64,000 bases of DNA from Candidatus Hinthialibacteria bacterium OLB16 (GCA_001567115.1 LMZT01000003.1:1-64000), one strand, 5' to 3'. Shown: positions 45,646-56,300, counted from the first letter of the stretch. Program-made: numbers and translations. The notes: generated by a model not told the origin, from the letters alone.

Positions 45646-46938
45646 ATGACCCGATCCATTTCCTGCCTGTTGCTGGCCCTGTTTTATTCTGTTGCTGTCC
45701 AGGCACAACTCCAGTTCAAAACTCCGGGTGCGGTCCTTCTTCAGAATCCAATCGGGGGAGCCTATTCCCCCACGCTGAGAGATGGCGAACTGGAACTGTT
45801 TTTCGAATCAGCCGGGGATCTTTACCATGCTCAGCGCAGCAGCTCCGATATCCTTTTTCCCACAGTCCTGCGAGTCGATGAGCTTTCCACAACCACCTTC
45901 ATCGAGGAAAACCCGTTTCTTTCGGTCGATGGGCTGCGTCTTTATTTCACCCGGCGCAGCCGCACCTCTCAAAACCGGGACATTCTGGCCGCTTCCCGTG
46001 AGAATTTCACATCTCCTTTCGGCGCCCCCGGGGCGGTTGGACCTGTCACGAATCCACCTTTCCGGGGCAGGCTCGGCTCCCTGACCGGGGATGAATTGAA
46101 AATTTATCTCGAAATTCCACGCTCGATTCCCCCCGGATCGGGAACACCCTTGACCGAGCATACCGACATCGCCACCGCCACACGGGAAAACACCTCCCAG
46201 CGTTTCGGGATGTGGCAGTTCCTCCCCCATGTCAACACACTGGATTATGAGCGTTCTCCCTCGATCTCCCGGGATGATCTGGTCCTTGGATTCAGCCGTG
46301 TCGGGCCGCTTTCGAATCTGCCGGGGACCTTGTTTTTTTCAGCCCGTGAAAACCCAGCCCACCCGTTTCCAGCAGGCGAGGCTGCAGCGGGTGTAGTGAG
46401 CGGGAACAAAGCACTCAGTGACCCTTTTCTGGTCTATCCGGGAACACGGCTGTATTTCAGCCGGGATGACACCCTGTGGGCTGCGGACCGGGAAATTCAT
46501 GCCTCTTACCGCCTCCCGAGAATCAGCGGTTATCCAGGGCGTTCGGCTTATTATCCAATCGAGGTTTCCACAACCGAAGCAGATGCACGCTCATTTGAAT
46601 TCAAACTGATATTCGACTCCCTCTTCCTCCAGTTTCTCCAGGTTCTGCCTTCATCGGAACTGGGGATAGAATCTATAACCATCATACCCGAAGCGACCGG
46701 CAGAATCGCAATCCAGGTTTCGACCCAATCAGCGCTCCCGGATGATGGACTTCCTCACACCATTCTGTTCTTTCGTTTCCTGATCAGCGAGAATGCTTTT
46801 CCGGGGCAGGTGCGGGTGATCCGGTTCAGCGGGAACCCAAAGGTCAATGGGATTGCTGTGTCACGCCCATCGGATGGTGGAATTCAGATTCTCCCTCCGG
46901 GGCCATTCTCCCCCGCCAGCCTGATAAGGCTTTTCTAA
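45646..46938 (+). CDS. Exported beta-propeller with cohesin-like C-terminal domain
   Basis: 430 aa. Signal peptide CLLLALFYSVAVQAQ. Residues about 20-290 are TolB/PD40-like blades: SPTLRDGELELFFESAG, LSVDGLRLYFTRRSR, SISRDDLVLGFSRV. The last 130 residues start GYPGRSAYYPIEVSTTEAD, then FEFKLIFDSLFLQFLQVLP, GRIAIQVSTQSALPD and LFFRFLISENAFPGQV. This pattern (V-x-V, FxLxFD-LxxLxVxP, A-F-x-V) is that of cohesin-type modules. It ends at 46938, 10 nt before fmt. If the cohesin call is right, it might bind dockerin-like tails seen in this window. This is an inference. Confidence 0.65.
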   Translation: MTRSISCLLLALFYSVAVQAQLQFKTPGAVLLQNPIGGAYSPTLRDGELELFFESAGDLYHAQRSSSDILFPTVLRVDELSTTTFIEENPFLSVDGLRLYFTRRSRTSQNRDILAASRENFTSPFGAPGAVGPVTNPPFRGRLGSLTGDELKIYLEIPRSIPPGSGTPLTEHTDIATATRENTSQRFGMWQFLPHVNTLDYERSPSISRDDLVLGFSRVGPLSNLPGTLFFSARENPAHPFPAGEAAAGVVSGNKALSDPFLVYPGTRLYFSRDDTLWAADREIHASYRLPRISGYPGRSAYYPIEVSTTEADARSFEFKLIFDSLFLQFLQVLPSSELGIESITIIPEATGRIAIQVSTQSALPDDGLPHTILFFRFLISENAFPGQVRVIRFSGNPKVNGIAVSRPSDGGIQILPPGPFSPASLIRLF

Positions 46939-46948
46939 GGAAAAGGCG

Positions 46949-47959
46949 ATGCGACTGATTTTCTGTGGAACCCCGGAATTTGCTGTCCCTGCACTGGAAA
47001 CACTCTGCCAGGGGGGATATCTCCCGGCACTGGTGATCACCCAGCCGGATCGCGCGCGTGGCCGCGGGCAGAAGATCTCTGCCCCGCCGGTCAAACTGGC
47101 CGCCTTGCAAGCGGGTCTCGAGATTTACCAACCGATCCGGTTCAACTCGGAGGAATGCCTGGACAGACTTCGACAGGTCCAGGCGGATCTGGCTGTGGTG
47201 GTGGCTTATTCGGCTAAAATCGGGGCAGCCGCGCTGGCAATCCCGGCCTCGGGCTGGTTGAATCTGCATCCTTCGCTGCTGCCCGCATACCGGGGCGCGG
47301 CTCCGCTGCAATGGGCTTTGCTGGATGGATTGCCGGTCACAGGAAACACCACCTTCTTTCTGAATGAGAGATGGGATGCCGGGCCGGTCTGTCTTCAGGA
47401 AACCCTCCCACTCGACACTCAGGCCAGATATGGGGAAATCATGCCCCTGTTTGCCCGGAGAGGCGCCGACCTGCTGCTGCGTTCGGTGCGCCTGATTGAA
47501 CAAGGGTGCGCTCCCCGCATCCCTCAGGATGACAGCCAGGCGACCTTCGCACCCTTGCTGCGGGCTGAAGATTCGTTTCTCGACTGGTCGCAAAGCGCCT
47601 TGAGGATCCATAACCGTATCCGTGCGCTCTATCCCGAGCCGGGGGTGTTCGCCTGTCTGAAGGGAAAACGAATCCGTATTCAACAAACCCGCCTTCACTC
47701 GGCTGCTGCGAGCGGCCTGCCGGGTGAGGTGATCCAGTGTGATAAACAGGGGCTGGTGATTCAGACCGGGGAGGGTGGGCTGGAAATCCTTGAGCTGCGC
47801 CCTGAAAACCGTGGCAGCATGAAGGCACTCGATTTTATCAATGGCGCGCGGCTTCGCCCGGGGGATCGTTTCGAGAATGGGGGATACTGCGAACCAGCTC
47901 CACCAGCCACTGAACCCTCTCCCAGGGAGTCTCCGCCAGCAGGCCATGATCCAGATTGA
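46949..47959 (+). CDS. fmt: Methionyl-tRNA formyltransferase
   Basis: 336 aa with GGAAAAGG upstream. It adds a formyl group to initiator Met-tRNA. Marks: IFCGTPEFAVPALETL (N-terminus), QPDRARGRGQKISAPPVK, NLHPSLLPAYRGAAPLQWALLDG, and the C-terminal domain up to NGARLRPGDRFENGG. The last 28 residues are Pro-rich and unlike the family, and run 122 nt antisense into hemE. The tail could be real, or a lost stop. Confidence 0.94.
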   Translation: MRLIFCGTPEFAVPALETLCQGGYLPALVITQPDRARGRGQKISAPPVKLAALQAGLEIYQPIRFNSEECLDRLRQVQADLAVVVAYSAKIGAAALAIPASGWLNLHPSLLPAYRGAAPLQWALLDGLPVTGNTTFFLNERWDAGPVCLQETLPLDTQARYGEIMPLFARRGADLLLRSVRLIEQGCAPRIPQDDSQATFAPLLRAEDSFLDWSQSALRIHNRIRALYPEPGVFACLKGKRIRIQQTRLHSAAASGLPGEVIQCDKQGLVIQTGEGGLEILELRPENRGSMKALDFINGARLRPGDRFENGGYCEPAPPATEPSPRESPPAGHDPD

Positions 47960-48902
47960 GGATATGGCCCTGTGATTTTCCGCTGGCGATGCAGGCCCGC
48001 ACAGCTGTTTCGACCTGGTCCAGAGGCCCTTCTGCAAACAGGCGGTTGTTCAGGTTCCCCTGAATGGTGAACTGATCCCCGAGGATTGTTCTCGCATCCT
48101 GGATGCTGCAATGGCTGTGGATGCTAATTGCATCCGCACCGGAGGCCGCCAGCTCACACAGCTGTGTTTTCCCTTTTGCGAACAGGATCAGTGGAAGCCG
48201 CCCTTTCAGGCGCTGAAAAATCTCTTTCTGGCTGGGAAGCGCAAAAGAAATATATTCCTCATCGGTGGGAAGATCGGCGATCGATTCAAACAGCTGGATC
48301 ACCTCTGCTCCCGACTCGATCTGGTATTCCAGATAATCGATCGTCATCCGGGTCAGCTTCTCCAGGAGTTCCTGTGCCAGAGCGGGTGATTCCTGAAGGA
48401 ACTTTCGCGCATTTTCGCCTCTGCCGGGCGAGCCTCCTTCAATCAGAAAAAACAGCAGGGTCAGTGGCGCTCCGGCGAATCCCAGCAGTGGAACTTCGCT
48501 GGTGAGTGTCTTTCGGAGTGTTCCCAAGGTCCCGGCGATGAAAGGCATCTCGATTGCGGGGTCATACTCATGAAGTGCGTGGATCGCCTGAGCATCCCGT
48601 ATCGGGTGCTCGAGAATCGGGCCGGGGCGGAAGACAAAGGGCGCCCCCATCGGCGCCAGCGGTGTCAGAATATCCTGGAAAAAAATTATCCCATCCACAC
48701 CGGCACGCTTCGGCAGCAGGGATATCTCCACCGCGGCATCCACATCCCGGAAAAGCTGCTCGAGCGGCCATGGGTTTCTTTCACGGTATGCGCGATACTC
48801 CGGATCCGATCGGCCCGCCTGCCGCATCAGCCACAATGGAGTTCTTTCGGTATGTTCTCCACGCAGCGCCCGGAGCAGAATGGGATCATTCTTCACGATC
48901 AT
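47838..48902 (-). CDS. hemE: Uroporphyrinogen decarboxylase
   Basis: 354 aa. It removes four acetate carboxyls from uroporphyrinogen III to make coproporphyrinogen III. Marks: RTPLWLMRQAGRSDPEYR (substrate Arg), IIFFQDILTPLAPMG, GFAGAPLTLLFFLIEGG, QLFESIADLPTDEE and ILNLDHGLLAETPWE. It overlaps the convergent fmt gene by 122 nt. First of the downstream heme genes, reading hemH, hemA, hemN and hemE on the minus strand. Confidence 0.97.
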   Translation of the reverse strand: MIVKNDPILLRALRGEHTERTPLWLMRQAGRSDPEYRAYRERNPWPLEQLFRDVDAAVEISLLPKRAGVDGIIFFQDILTPLAPMGAPFVFRPGPILEHPIRDAQAIHALHEYDPAIEMPFIAGTLGTLRKTLTSEVPLLGFAGAPLTLLFFLIEGGSPGRGENARKFLQESPALAQELLEKLTRMTIDYLEYQIESGAEVIQLFESIADLPTDEEYISFALPSQKEIFQRLKGRLPLILFAKGKTQLCELAASGADAISIHSHCSIQDARTILGDQFTIQGNLNNRLFAEGPLDQVETAVRACIASGKSQGHILNLDHGLLAETPWERVQWLVELVRSIPHSRNDPPGEAARH

Positions 48903-48934
48903 GGGTTGGCCTTTTCAAAGTCGATCACCCGGGA

Positions 48935-50353
48935 TTACGCGCTCACCGAGTAGTAGTAACGGTCACCCATCTTGAAGGCATCAGGGTCGAGGTAGGCATC
49001 GAAAACTGCGCCGATATTCCGGAGCAGAACCCTTCCGAGCGGATGGGTCACCTGAACAATTCCCTCTGCCGGAAGCTCCACCAGCCCATCCTGTTCGAGC
49101 TCCCGCAGGTTCTCCCACTCCCTGGCAAAATACTCCATCGGATCGATTCCGAACCGGCGGCCCACCTGCCTGAGATCCGCACGGCCATAACAGTAGATCT
49201 CCGAAAGGGCCTCCTGCCGGATACGGTCATCCTCGGAGAAATGCAATCCTCTCTCGATCGGCATCCGGCCATTCATGACAGATGCCTGGTAGACTGGAAT
49301 ATCCTTGTGGGACTGCCAGTATCCCAGCCCCATGAGGTGTGAAATCGATGAAGCCCCCAGGCCAATCAGATCAAGCCCGCGCTGGGTGGTCATTCCCTGG
49401 AAGTTCCTCTGGATGGTTCCCTCATCGAGGGAAATTGCCAGCTGGTCATCAGGAAGCGCAAAGTGGTCCAGGCCGATGAAGACATATCCGCCAGCCGGGA
49501 ATTTTTCGAGCGCATTCAGGAACATGGCGAGTTTTTCTTCGCTGGAGGGCAGGTGTTTATAGTCCATGCCCCGTTGAGTCGCGATCTTCTCCGGAATTTG
49601 CGCATAGTGATAAAAAGCGATCCGGTCCGGACACAGCTGGAGGGTCTTCTCAACCATGTCCGCCACTGTTTCGAGGGTCTGGTAAGGCATCCCGTAGATC
49701 AGGTCATAATTGACCCTGCCGATTCCGCGTTCACGAATCGCCTCTGTCACATCTCGGACCATCTCGAAGGGCTGGATGCGATGGACATGGCTCTGAACAA
49801 CCGCATCGAAATCCTGAATTCCCATCGAAATCCGGTTGAAGCGGGCCTGTTTCAGGCAGTCCAGCAGATGGGGTGTTGTGTGGCGCGGGTCAATCTCGAT
49901 CGACACTTCGGCATCATCCGCCAGAACGAAATGCTCCCGCAGAGCCGCCTGGATGGCGATGATCTCTTCTCCCTCGAGGTACGATGGGCTTCCTCCCCCC
50001 CAGTGAACCTGGCGGACCGGACGGTTCATCCCTCTGGCGGAAGCGGCCAGTGCAATTTCCCTGAGCAGAGCCTCGATATAGGCCTGTTTTTTTTCAGCGG
50101 ACTCGCGCAGTTCCTTCTTCAGAATGGTTTTGCTGCATGCACAGAATTTGCACAGTGATTCACAGAAAGGGATATGGATATAAATCGACAATCCCGGAGA
50201 ATCCGGATCCTTCTCATGCAGCGCGCAGTGATCCCGGAAATCCTTTTCATCCAGGTTCGACCAGGCGGTCGGCATCGGATAGGACACATGCCGGGGCAAT
50301 GCCAGCCCGGCATAACGGCGAAAGACTTCGAGCGGGAAACCCTGTGGAATCAA
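48935..50353 (-). CDS. hemN: Oxygen-independent coproporphyrinogen III oxidase
   Basis: 472 aa starting at TTG, which overlaps the hemA stop (TTGA). Radical-SAM enzyme that turns coproporphyrinogen III into protoporphyrinogen IX without oxygen. The cluster motif is IHIPFCESLCKFCACSK (CxxxCxxC plus the fourth Cys). Others: WGGGSPSYLEGEEI, MGIQDFDAVVQSHVHRIQ, NYDLIYGMPYQTLETV, FYHYAQIPEK. Length and CxxxCxxCxC fit HemN rather than HemW. Confidence 0.95.
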   Translation of the reverse strand: MIPQGFPLEVFRRYAGLALPRHVSYPMPTAWSNLDEKDFRDHCALHEKDPDSPGLSIYIHIPFCESLCKFCACSKTILKKELRESAEKKQAYIEALLREIALAASARGMNRPVRQVHWGGGSPSYLEGEEIIAIQAALREHFVLADDAEVSIEIDPRHTTPHLLDCLKQARFNRISMGIQDFDAVVQSHVHRIQPFEMVRDVTEAIRERGIGRVNYDLIYGMPYQTLETVADMVEKTLQLCPDRIAFYHYAQIPEKIATQRGMDYKHLPSSEEKLAMFLNALEKFPAGGYVFIGLDHFALPDDQLAISLDEGTIQRNFQGMTTQRGLDLIGLGASSISHLMGLGYWQSHKDIPVYQASVMNGRMPIERGLHFSEDDRIRQEALSEIYCYGRADLRQVGRRFGIDPMEYFAREWENLRELEQDGLVELPAEGIVQVTHPLGRVLLRNIGAVFDAYLDPDAFKMGDRYYYSVSA

Positions 50354-51537
50354 TTCATAGCTCCAACTGCATCGGCATTCAGGCAGGGGGCCGCCCCATC
50401 AGATTTCAGTTTCGCCATCTCAAGCACAGTGGCAATGAAAATCTCGATCTCGGCTGCAGCTTCGCGAAAACCAGGACGGGTCTGCATCCTTTCGGCATAT
50501 CTCTGAACTTCCTTCTCGAGCGCCTGGGCATCCAGAAAGGTGATCTTCCCGTTGGAGTTGAGATCCTGTGTCGATCCCAGCGTGTTGAAATCGAGCAGGG
50601 CGATGGGGTGGTCTGCCCCCTTGCGAAGGGATGCGAGTTCATCCCCGGACAGAATGGGCTGGTTGCGGTCGATTCCGAAGATCACCAGGGTGGAATGGGC
50701 GATGGCTTCACGCACCTCCTGGCTGTCATAATCATCCACCTTGCGCCGATGGCACCCCATGCTTGCTCTCCGAATGGATTTCACAGTGCCATTGCCTTTC
50801 TGGCAGCGATGGAAAAAAGTGATCTGGCCGGGATTGACTCCGAAGTGGCCCTCGAGGTGCTCAACACAGCTGCGTGAGGTATTCGAAGAGCCGATGATGG
50901 TGACCGGTCCAGACAGGATCTGGCCACGGTCGGTTCGTGCAAGTGCTCCCTCCAGTGCTGCGAGGCAGTAGCTTGGTGTGAAATCCGACCAGTGGGTCTG
51001 AAACCGTGCGGATTTAGCCACATCCATAATGCACTCAAGGGCAGATAAGGTTTCTTCCCGGATGGTCTGGCAGGCTTCAGCCACCTTGAGTGAGCATTCA
51101 AACTGCCCTTCGACATCGGTTTCACCAGGTAGTCCGCTGTTCAGCCCTGAGAGGGTGCGCAGCAGGTGGTGAATCACCTCTTCGCCATGCAGGATGTTCA
51201 AACAGTCCGCATCTCCGGGCAGCTCATCAAAAAAGGCTGCCAGCAGGCTTTCTTCACAGGATTCGGTGTTTCCTTCGGTGACTGCATATACTTCGAACCG
51301 GTTGCAGGTGTTCCAAATCCAGCAATCACGGATCTCGCTCTGGCCATGAACCCTTTTCAGGCAGGCCACCGCTTCCGGGTGGGGAATTTTGACCAGCCGC
51401 AGCTGCTCAGGAGTTGCATAGACCAGCGATGGCCCCTTGCCGGAGCCGATTGAATTCTTCAGACAGAGTCCGACCATCATCAATCCGCGGGTCAGACTTC
51501 CGTTGATATCGATCGAATTCATGACATCATCTTTCAT
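50350..51537 (-). CDS. hemA: Glutamyl-tRNA reductase, divergent
   Basis: 395 aa from ATG 51537 (GGAGG 9 nt upstream), with ATGA overlap with hemH. It reduces glutamyl-tRNA to glutamate-1-semialdehyde. The catalytic cysteine is in WNTCNRFEVYAV; GLNSGLPGETDVEGQF and SALECIMDVAKSARF match the family. The nucleotide domain is unusual: VTIIGSSNTSRSCVEHL instead of the standard GAGEMG-type loop, and LVIFGIDRNQPIL instead of ISSTGAPH. The C-terminal dimer domain is present but short. NADPH binding may be changed. Translation is coupled to hemN downstream. Confidence 0.88.
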   Translation of the reverse strand: MKDDVMNSIDINGSLTRGLMMVGLCLKNSIGSGKGPSLVYATPEQLRLVKIPHPEAVACLKRVHGQSEIRDCWIWNTCNRFEVYAVTEGNTESCEESLLAAFFDELPGDADCLNILHGEEVIHHLLRTLSGLNSGLPGETDVEGQFECSLKVAEACQTIREETLSALECIMDVAKSARFQTHWSDFTPSYCLAALEGALARTDRGQILSGPVTIIGSSNTSRSCVEHLEGHFGVNPGQITFFHRCQKGNGTVKSIRRASMGCHRRKVDDYDSQEVREAIAHSTLVIFGIDRNQPILSGDELASLRKGADHPIALLDFNTLGSTQDLNSNGKITFLDAQALEKEVQRYAERMQTRPGFREAAAEIEIFIATVLEMAKLKSDGAAPCLNADAVGAMN

Positions 51538-52574
51538 GAGAGAGTTCCTCCAGATATTCGCAAAACCATGGACTTCAGACAATCAATAAAGCAGGGGGAA
51601 TCATTCAGAGCCGGAACCAGGAACAATGTCCCTCCCAGCTCGTTTTCAAACAAACGCCGATATTCGATTCCGATCTCATGGCTGGTTTCAATGCAGTCAG
51701 CAGTGAAACTGATCGGACAGACCACCACTTTCCGGCAGCCTTTTTCAGCCAGGCCGCGAAGCGTGTGCTCGGTCGAAGGGCCAATCCATTCCACCGGTCC
51801 GAGGCGGCTCTGGTAGGCCACCGAAATCTTTTCCTTTGGCCAGCACAGACAGGCGTGGATCCCTTCCAGGCTGGACTGGATTTCGTTCTGATAGGGGTCA
51901 CCTTTCTGGATGTAGGAAACCGGCAGGCTGTGAGCCGAGAACAGCAGATGCGTATCTTCAGCAGAAAGGCCATGCGCTGCGGTGTAGTCACGGATATGCC
52001 GGGCCTGAGCCTGATGGTAGGACGGTTCATCATGCCAGGAAGAAAACAGATGGGCTTCCCAGCGAAGGCCTTTGCGCTCAAGCAGGCGATAAGCCAATGC
52101 CAGTGCAGTCCCGGTGGTCGGACGCGAGAAATGAGGGTACATCGGCAGAATCAGAAGCCGGCGGATCCCTTTTTCCAGAAGGCGGTCAAAGACCCCTTCC
52201 AGGCTGGGCTGGCCATAACGCATGGCCACTTCAACACAATAGCCATCCCCCAGCTGCTCCTCCAGCAGCGCTGCCTGCCTGCGGGTGATCGCCAGCAGCG
52301 GAGAACCTTCTTCGGTCCAGATCATCCGGTAATTGGCCGAGGAAGGCTTCGCACGGAAGAATGCGATCAGATGAGCCAGCAAGGGTGTGGCCCATTTCAT
52401 TCCACCAGGCAGGCTGATGACCTCGGGATCCCCGAGAAATTCGGCCAGATATTTCTGCACCGATTTCGGGTCCGGGCTTTCAGGGGTTCCGAGGTTCAAC
52501 AGCACAACCGCAGTGGTTGTGTGAGAATCACCTGCCGGGAGACCTGTATTGTATGGACTGGATGTTGCCTGCAT
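51534..52574 (-). CDS. hemH: Ferrochelatase
   Basis: 346 aa with AGGAAG upstream of the start. It inserts ferrous iron into porphyrin as the last step of heme synthesis, or the coproporphyrin route in Gram-positives. Marks: AVVLLNLGTPESPDPKSVQKYL, RMIWTEEGSPLLAIT, AMRYGQPSLEGVF, LPMYPHFSRPTTG, LLFSAHSLPVSYIQKGDPY (metal His) and FTADCIETSHEIGIEYR (Glu). First of the four-gene heme operon. Confidence 0.96.
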   Translation of the reverse strand: MQATSSPYNTGLPAGDSHTTTAVVLLNLGTPESPDPKSVQKYLAEFLGDPEVISLPGGMKWATPLLAHLIAFFRAKPSSANYRMIWTEEGSPLLAITRRQAALLEEQLGDGYCVEVAMRYGQPSLEGVFDRLLEKGIRRLLILPMYPHFSRPTTGTALALAYRLLERKGLRWEAHLFSSWHDEPSYHQAQARHIRDYTAAHGLSAEDTHLLFSAHSLPVSYIQKGDPYQNEIQSSLEGIHACLCWPKEKISVAYQSRLGPVEWIGPSTEHTLRGLAEKGCRKVVVCPISFTADCIETSHEIGIEYRRLFENELGGTLFLVPALNDSPCFIDCLKSMVLRISGGTLS

Positions 52575-52706
52575 CTTCCTCTCGATCGGTCTGGATACGT
52601 CGTCTGCCTGGATCGGAAGGAGAGAAGGGAGTGGATGGCTCTTCAGAGCTCAGTCCGTTATGGAATTCCTTCTGGTATCTGGAATCCGGAACGGTTTCCT
52701 GACCCC

Positions 52707-53258
52707 CTATTCCTTCCCGTGTGGGATGGAAGCAGGTGGCCCGCGATGGGATTGGGTATGGCTGTGATCCTGCTGAATCCGGGGGGAAACAACAGGTTCC
52801 CTGGCCCTGGCCAGCAGTCGGATATCAGGATAAGGGTCAAGTATGCGCTTCCCGGCAACCGGGACCATTCCAAAAAGAAGGAGGAGAGTTCCACCCCATA
52901 ATGCAAGGATGACCGGACCGAAAAACACAGCGGCCAGGCTGGAATCCATCCCCGGCAACAGGTTGTATTCCACCAGGACTCCGCTATGTAAAAGGAGAAT
53001 GATCAGGCAATACACCAGCATTCGATCGAAAGAAGGATCCACCTTCCAGAATCGAACACCGGCCAGTTTCAGCAGAAAATAGACGACCGACAGGAGGAGG
53101 AAAGCATATTTGGCCAGCAGGACAGCCTCCCAGGGGTTGTCCAGAAGCCGTCCTTGAACTGCAAACAGGGCGGGCAGGTGGCCCACAAGCATGACAGCCC
53201 AGAAGAGGCGTGAAATCCCCTTGAGCACCAGGTCTATCTGCTTTCGATTCAGTTGCAC
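52707..53258 (-). CDS. Small integral membrane protein
   Basis: 183 aa with four predicted helices: LFWAVMLVGHLPALFAV, FLLLSVVYFLLKL, MLVYCLIILLLHSGVLVEY and AAVFFGPVILALWGGTLLLLFGM. The soluble end is His-rich (QQDHSHTQSH). The His may bind metal or heme, which would fit the heme genes next door, but no family is recognised (CopD/HemJ-like topology was considered and has no conserved motif here). Confidence 0.55.
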   Translation of the reverse strand: MQLNRKQIDLVLKGISRLFWAVMLVGHLPALFAVQGRLLDNPWEAVLLAKYAFLLLSVVYFLLKLAGVRFWKVDPSFDRMLVYCLIILLLHSGVLVEYNLLPGMDSSLAAVFFGPVILALWGGTLLLLFGMVPVAGKRILDPYPDIRLLARAREPVVSPRIQQDHSHTQSHRGPPASIPHGKE

Positions 53259-53321
53259 TCACCTGACCTCGATGAAAAATTCGCTGCAATACTGGTAAGA
53301 TTATTCAAATATACCAACTCC

Positions 53322-53348
53322 GGCCGTCAAGGTCAACGGATGACGGCC
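53322..53348 (-). terminator. Hairpin after the 1204-aa gene
   Basis: An 8-bp perfect stem GGCCGTCA/TGACGGCC with an 11-nt loop, six bases beyond the stop on the minus strand. No T-run follows, so it may be a weak terminator or 3-prime mRNA protector. Confidence 0.5.
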
Positions 53349-53353
53349 ACATT

Positions 53354-56300
53354 TCAATAATCCTGCCAATGCCCGACTGCGGCTGGAGGCACACCGATGG
53401 AAATCGTATGGGAAGCCTGGCTTTGAGGAACTCGGATCAGAATATAGGGGTTCTTTTTTCGCCATCCCTGTGAGGCAGCATCGATATCATTCACCTGCTC
53501 GAGAGGAATTCCATCCACCCATACCCCGCCGGCGGCAGGCATCACAAATCCAGCCACCAGGATTCGGCTGGTTTCCCCGATTGGGTTGCTGATTTCAATC
53601 GACACGAACTGCCGGGGAATGAACTGGGCTGTGCCGAGGTGGTCACAACGGGATGTGGCCAGCACAGTCCCGCTGTCCGAAGCATTCGGGCTGCCCATCT
53701 GAAGGGTTGTCAGATTCGGATTGCGGCCCTCCATGTAAAAGATATTTTTGAGGATGTTTTCAGGATTGATATACACCGGCTGGGGATAGTTCCCCACCAT
53801 ATTCCAGCCATCCGGATAGGTTCCGGAAAGCGGCCCAGGCTCGGCCACCTGCTGGTGCAGAGCGCTGACCGTGATGCCATCGGCTATCTGCTTCCAGGGA
53901 TAACTGGAGTCATGTTCCGCCAGCATGTTGAGGGCATGGGCATAGACCAGCCCATTCCACTGAACCGCTCTTCCGAACCAGGAACCCGTGTAAAAAGTCG
54001 CGCCGAAAACCGGCACACTGCCATATCGCATGGTGACCCACTCCGGGGGATTCCAGAACCAGACAAAAGGAAGCCCGGCCCGTGCCCAGTAGATGGCCGC
54101 ATAAAGATAATCGAGGCGTTGGAATGCCTCGTATCCCGCCACATAGGCCTCAACCGCTTGAGCGGCCGCCAGGATATCAGGCGTGTGCTGAGGAATCTCC
54201 CAGGTCTGCGCGGCGCGTGGGACTGAAAAGGTTTTCATGTGATCCAGAGATTTTTTCCCATTGGTCAGAAAGTCCGAACGTTTCAACTGCCGTCCAAGCG
54301 AGACCAGGCTGTAAGCACGGCGGGCTGTCCAGCCCAGTTCCCTCCCATTCGGGTCGACCAGGCTGGCATCTCCGAATGGGGGATAGGATCCATCGGATCG
54401 CATCTGCAGGGAGAGTCCAACTCCATAACTCACCATGCTGTCGATCGACCCATGCCAGTCCCCAAACACGAAGGGAGCCTGCCATCCGAAAATGTGCATA
54501 TTGGTCTGGCTGGACAAAATGCCCGGCGAGTTGTTGGCGCGATAGTAAGTGACTGCATCCAGGGCGCGATCCCTGGCTGCGGTACTCCCGGTTTCGAGGT
54601 AATCCAGCCACAGCAGGTAAGCAAGCCCGGGTGTGGGGCTGCAGGCAAATCCGGTCGCATGCTGCCAGCATCTGGTTTCACTTCCCCAGAGTGTGGTCAG
54701 CAGAGCCTGGCGGGATATTTCAATACTCTTTTCGAGGCTCTGGTTTATCGGGTAAGCAGCGGGCTGATGGCCATGCAGATCGAGCCAGTGATCCACCAGG
54801 CTGATGGTGTCTTTTGGAGCGGCATCCAGGATGATCCTGGCCTCGAGGTCCATCCAGCTGTTTTTCAGAAGGTCATAAGGGAGGCTGGCGGTCAGCTGAT
54901 TGGGGAGAACATGGTCCGGAATCGAGGGAAGAAACAGGCTCAGATAATGATTGTTCTGGTTTTCCAGAAAATTCGGCGAAGCAAAAGCGGCGGCCGGCAT
55001 GATCTTTCCAGGCGCCCACTCCTGGGTGGCCTCCCATGCCAGTCCGCACAATAACCCGTCATTGGAAAACACCCCCATGGAGGGAACTGTGATCCAGTGT
55101 GGATCCGGGGCAAATCGGATGTTGCCAGGGGCCGCGATATCCAGTGTCGAAGAAGAGACTTCCCCGCTGACCAGCCACTCGACACCCGGAAAGAGCGCCT
55201 GTTTCTGCTGGCTCCCGAAAGATCCCTCCCCCACTTTGAAGGTCAAAGGAGCAAATCGGCAAATCTGGAAGTCCTGCTGGTTTCCAGCCCCCAGACGGGC
55301 TGTGCAGTCGATTGTGCGCCCCTCTCTGGTTATCGAAAAATCCAACTGACAGGAGAGACCGGCATCTGAAAATCCGGAAACCTGCGGAGAGAGGCGGATT
55401 GATGAAAGATCCGGTTGATCCATCAGAATGCTCGCACTTCCGGGAAGCACATCCGCCAATACCGGATTGGACTGGCCCATCTGTTTGAGTGTAAGTGGTT
55501 CAAGGGTTGCCAGGACACCCGCCAGTTTCCATGGGGATTCCAGTGTGGTTCTGGCATACAGCATGACCGGTGAGTGTCCACCCGGATTGGCCAGCGCCAC
55601 GAGCCGTGCAAAGGCGGACTGAAGGACCAGGTTGCCACCCGCATCAAAGAAAGCGGTGGCATGGGAAGTCGATGGAATGCTTTCCACCGCGGGAGCCGGA
55701 TTGGAAATGAAAATGCGTTGTGACATCCGGTTATGCGCCGGATTGCCGATGAGATCGATGGTCAGTGTGGCTGTGTGAATGCCGGCGCTGGTGCCAGCCG
55801 ATACATTCCAGGTTGCGGCTGCCTCGCCTCCTTCATTCGGGATGTTTTCGAGGGAAGCGGGTCGCAAGGCTCCCGAAAGGGCCATTCCTGGGGACAGTTC
55901 GATCGAGAGAGTGGCCATGGGTATGGTTGCAGTCCCCATGTTTTTTACCCGGGCATGAATGGCAAAGGAGGAGTTTTTCGGAATCAGGGTCCGGTCGGGT
56001 CCAAAGGATTCGATCGCCAGGTGATTCCGGGAAGGAAGCAGCCAGATCGAATCGAACCGCACCTGGCTGCCGATCGAGCTGCTGTCGGTCGGATCGATAC
56101 GCATCCGGGTGACAGTTCCTTTCCAGGATGGATGCCCTTCGAGCACCACCTCATAAGGGTGCAAACTCCCATCCGCGGTCATCGGAAAGGTTTTCGATTT
56201 GGTTTCATTCCAGACAGGATCATCCGAGGTGATCCAGAACACCTGGGCCAGATTTCCGGCATGGACACGCATGTTGACAGCGATTGACCCGACCGAGAGT

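Noticed and set aside
52707-53258. HemJ or CopD identity for the membrane protein
   Set aside because: Four helices and His-rich tail fit loosely, but no conserved motif of either family is seen.
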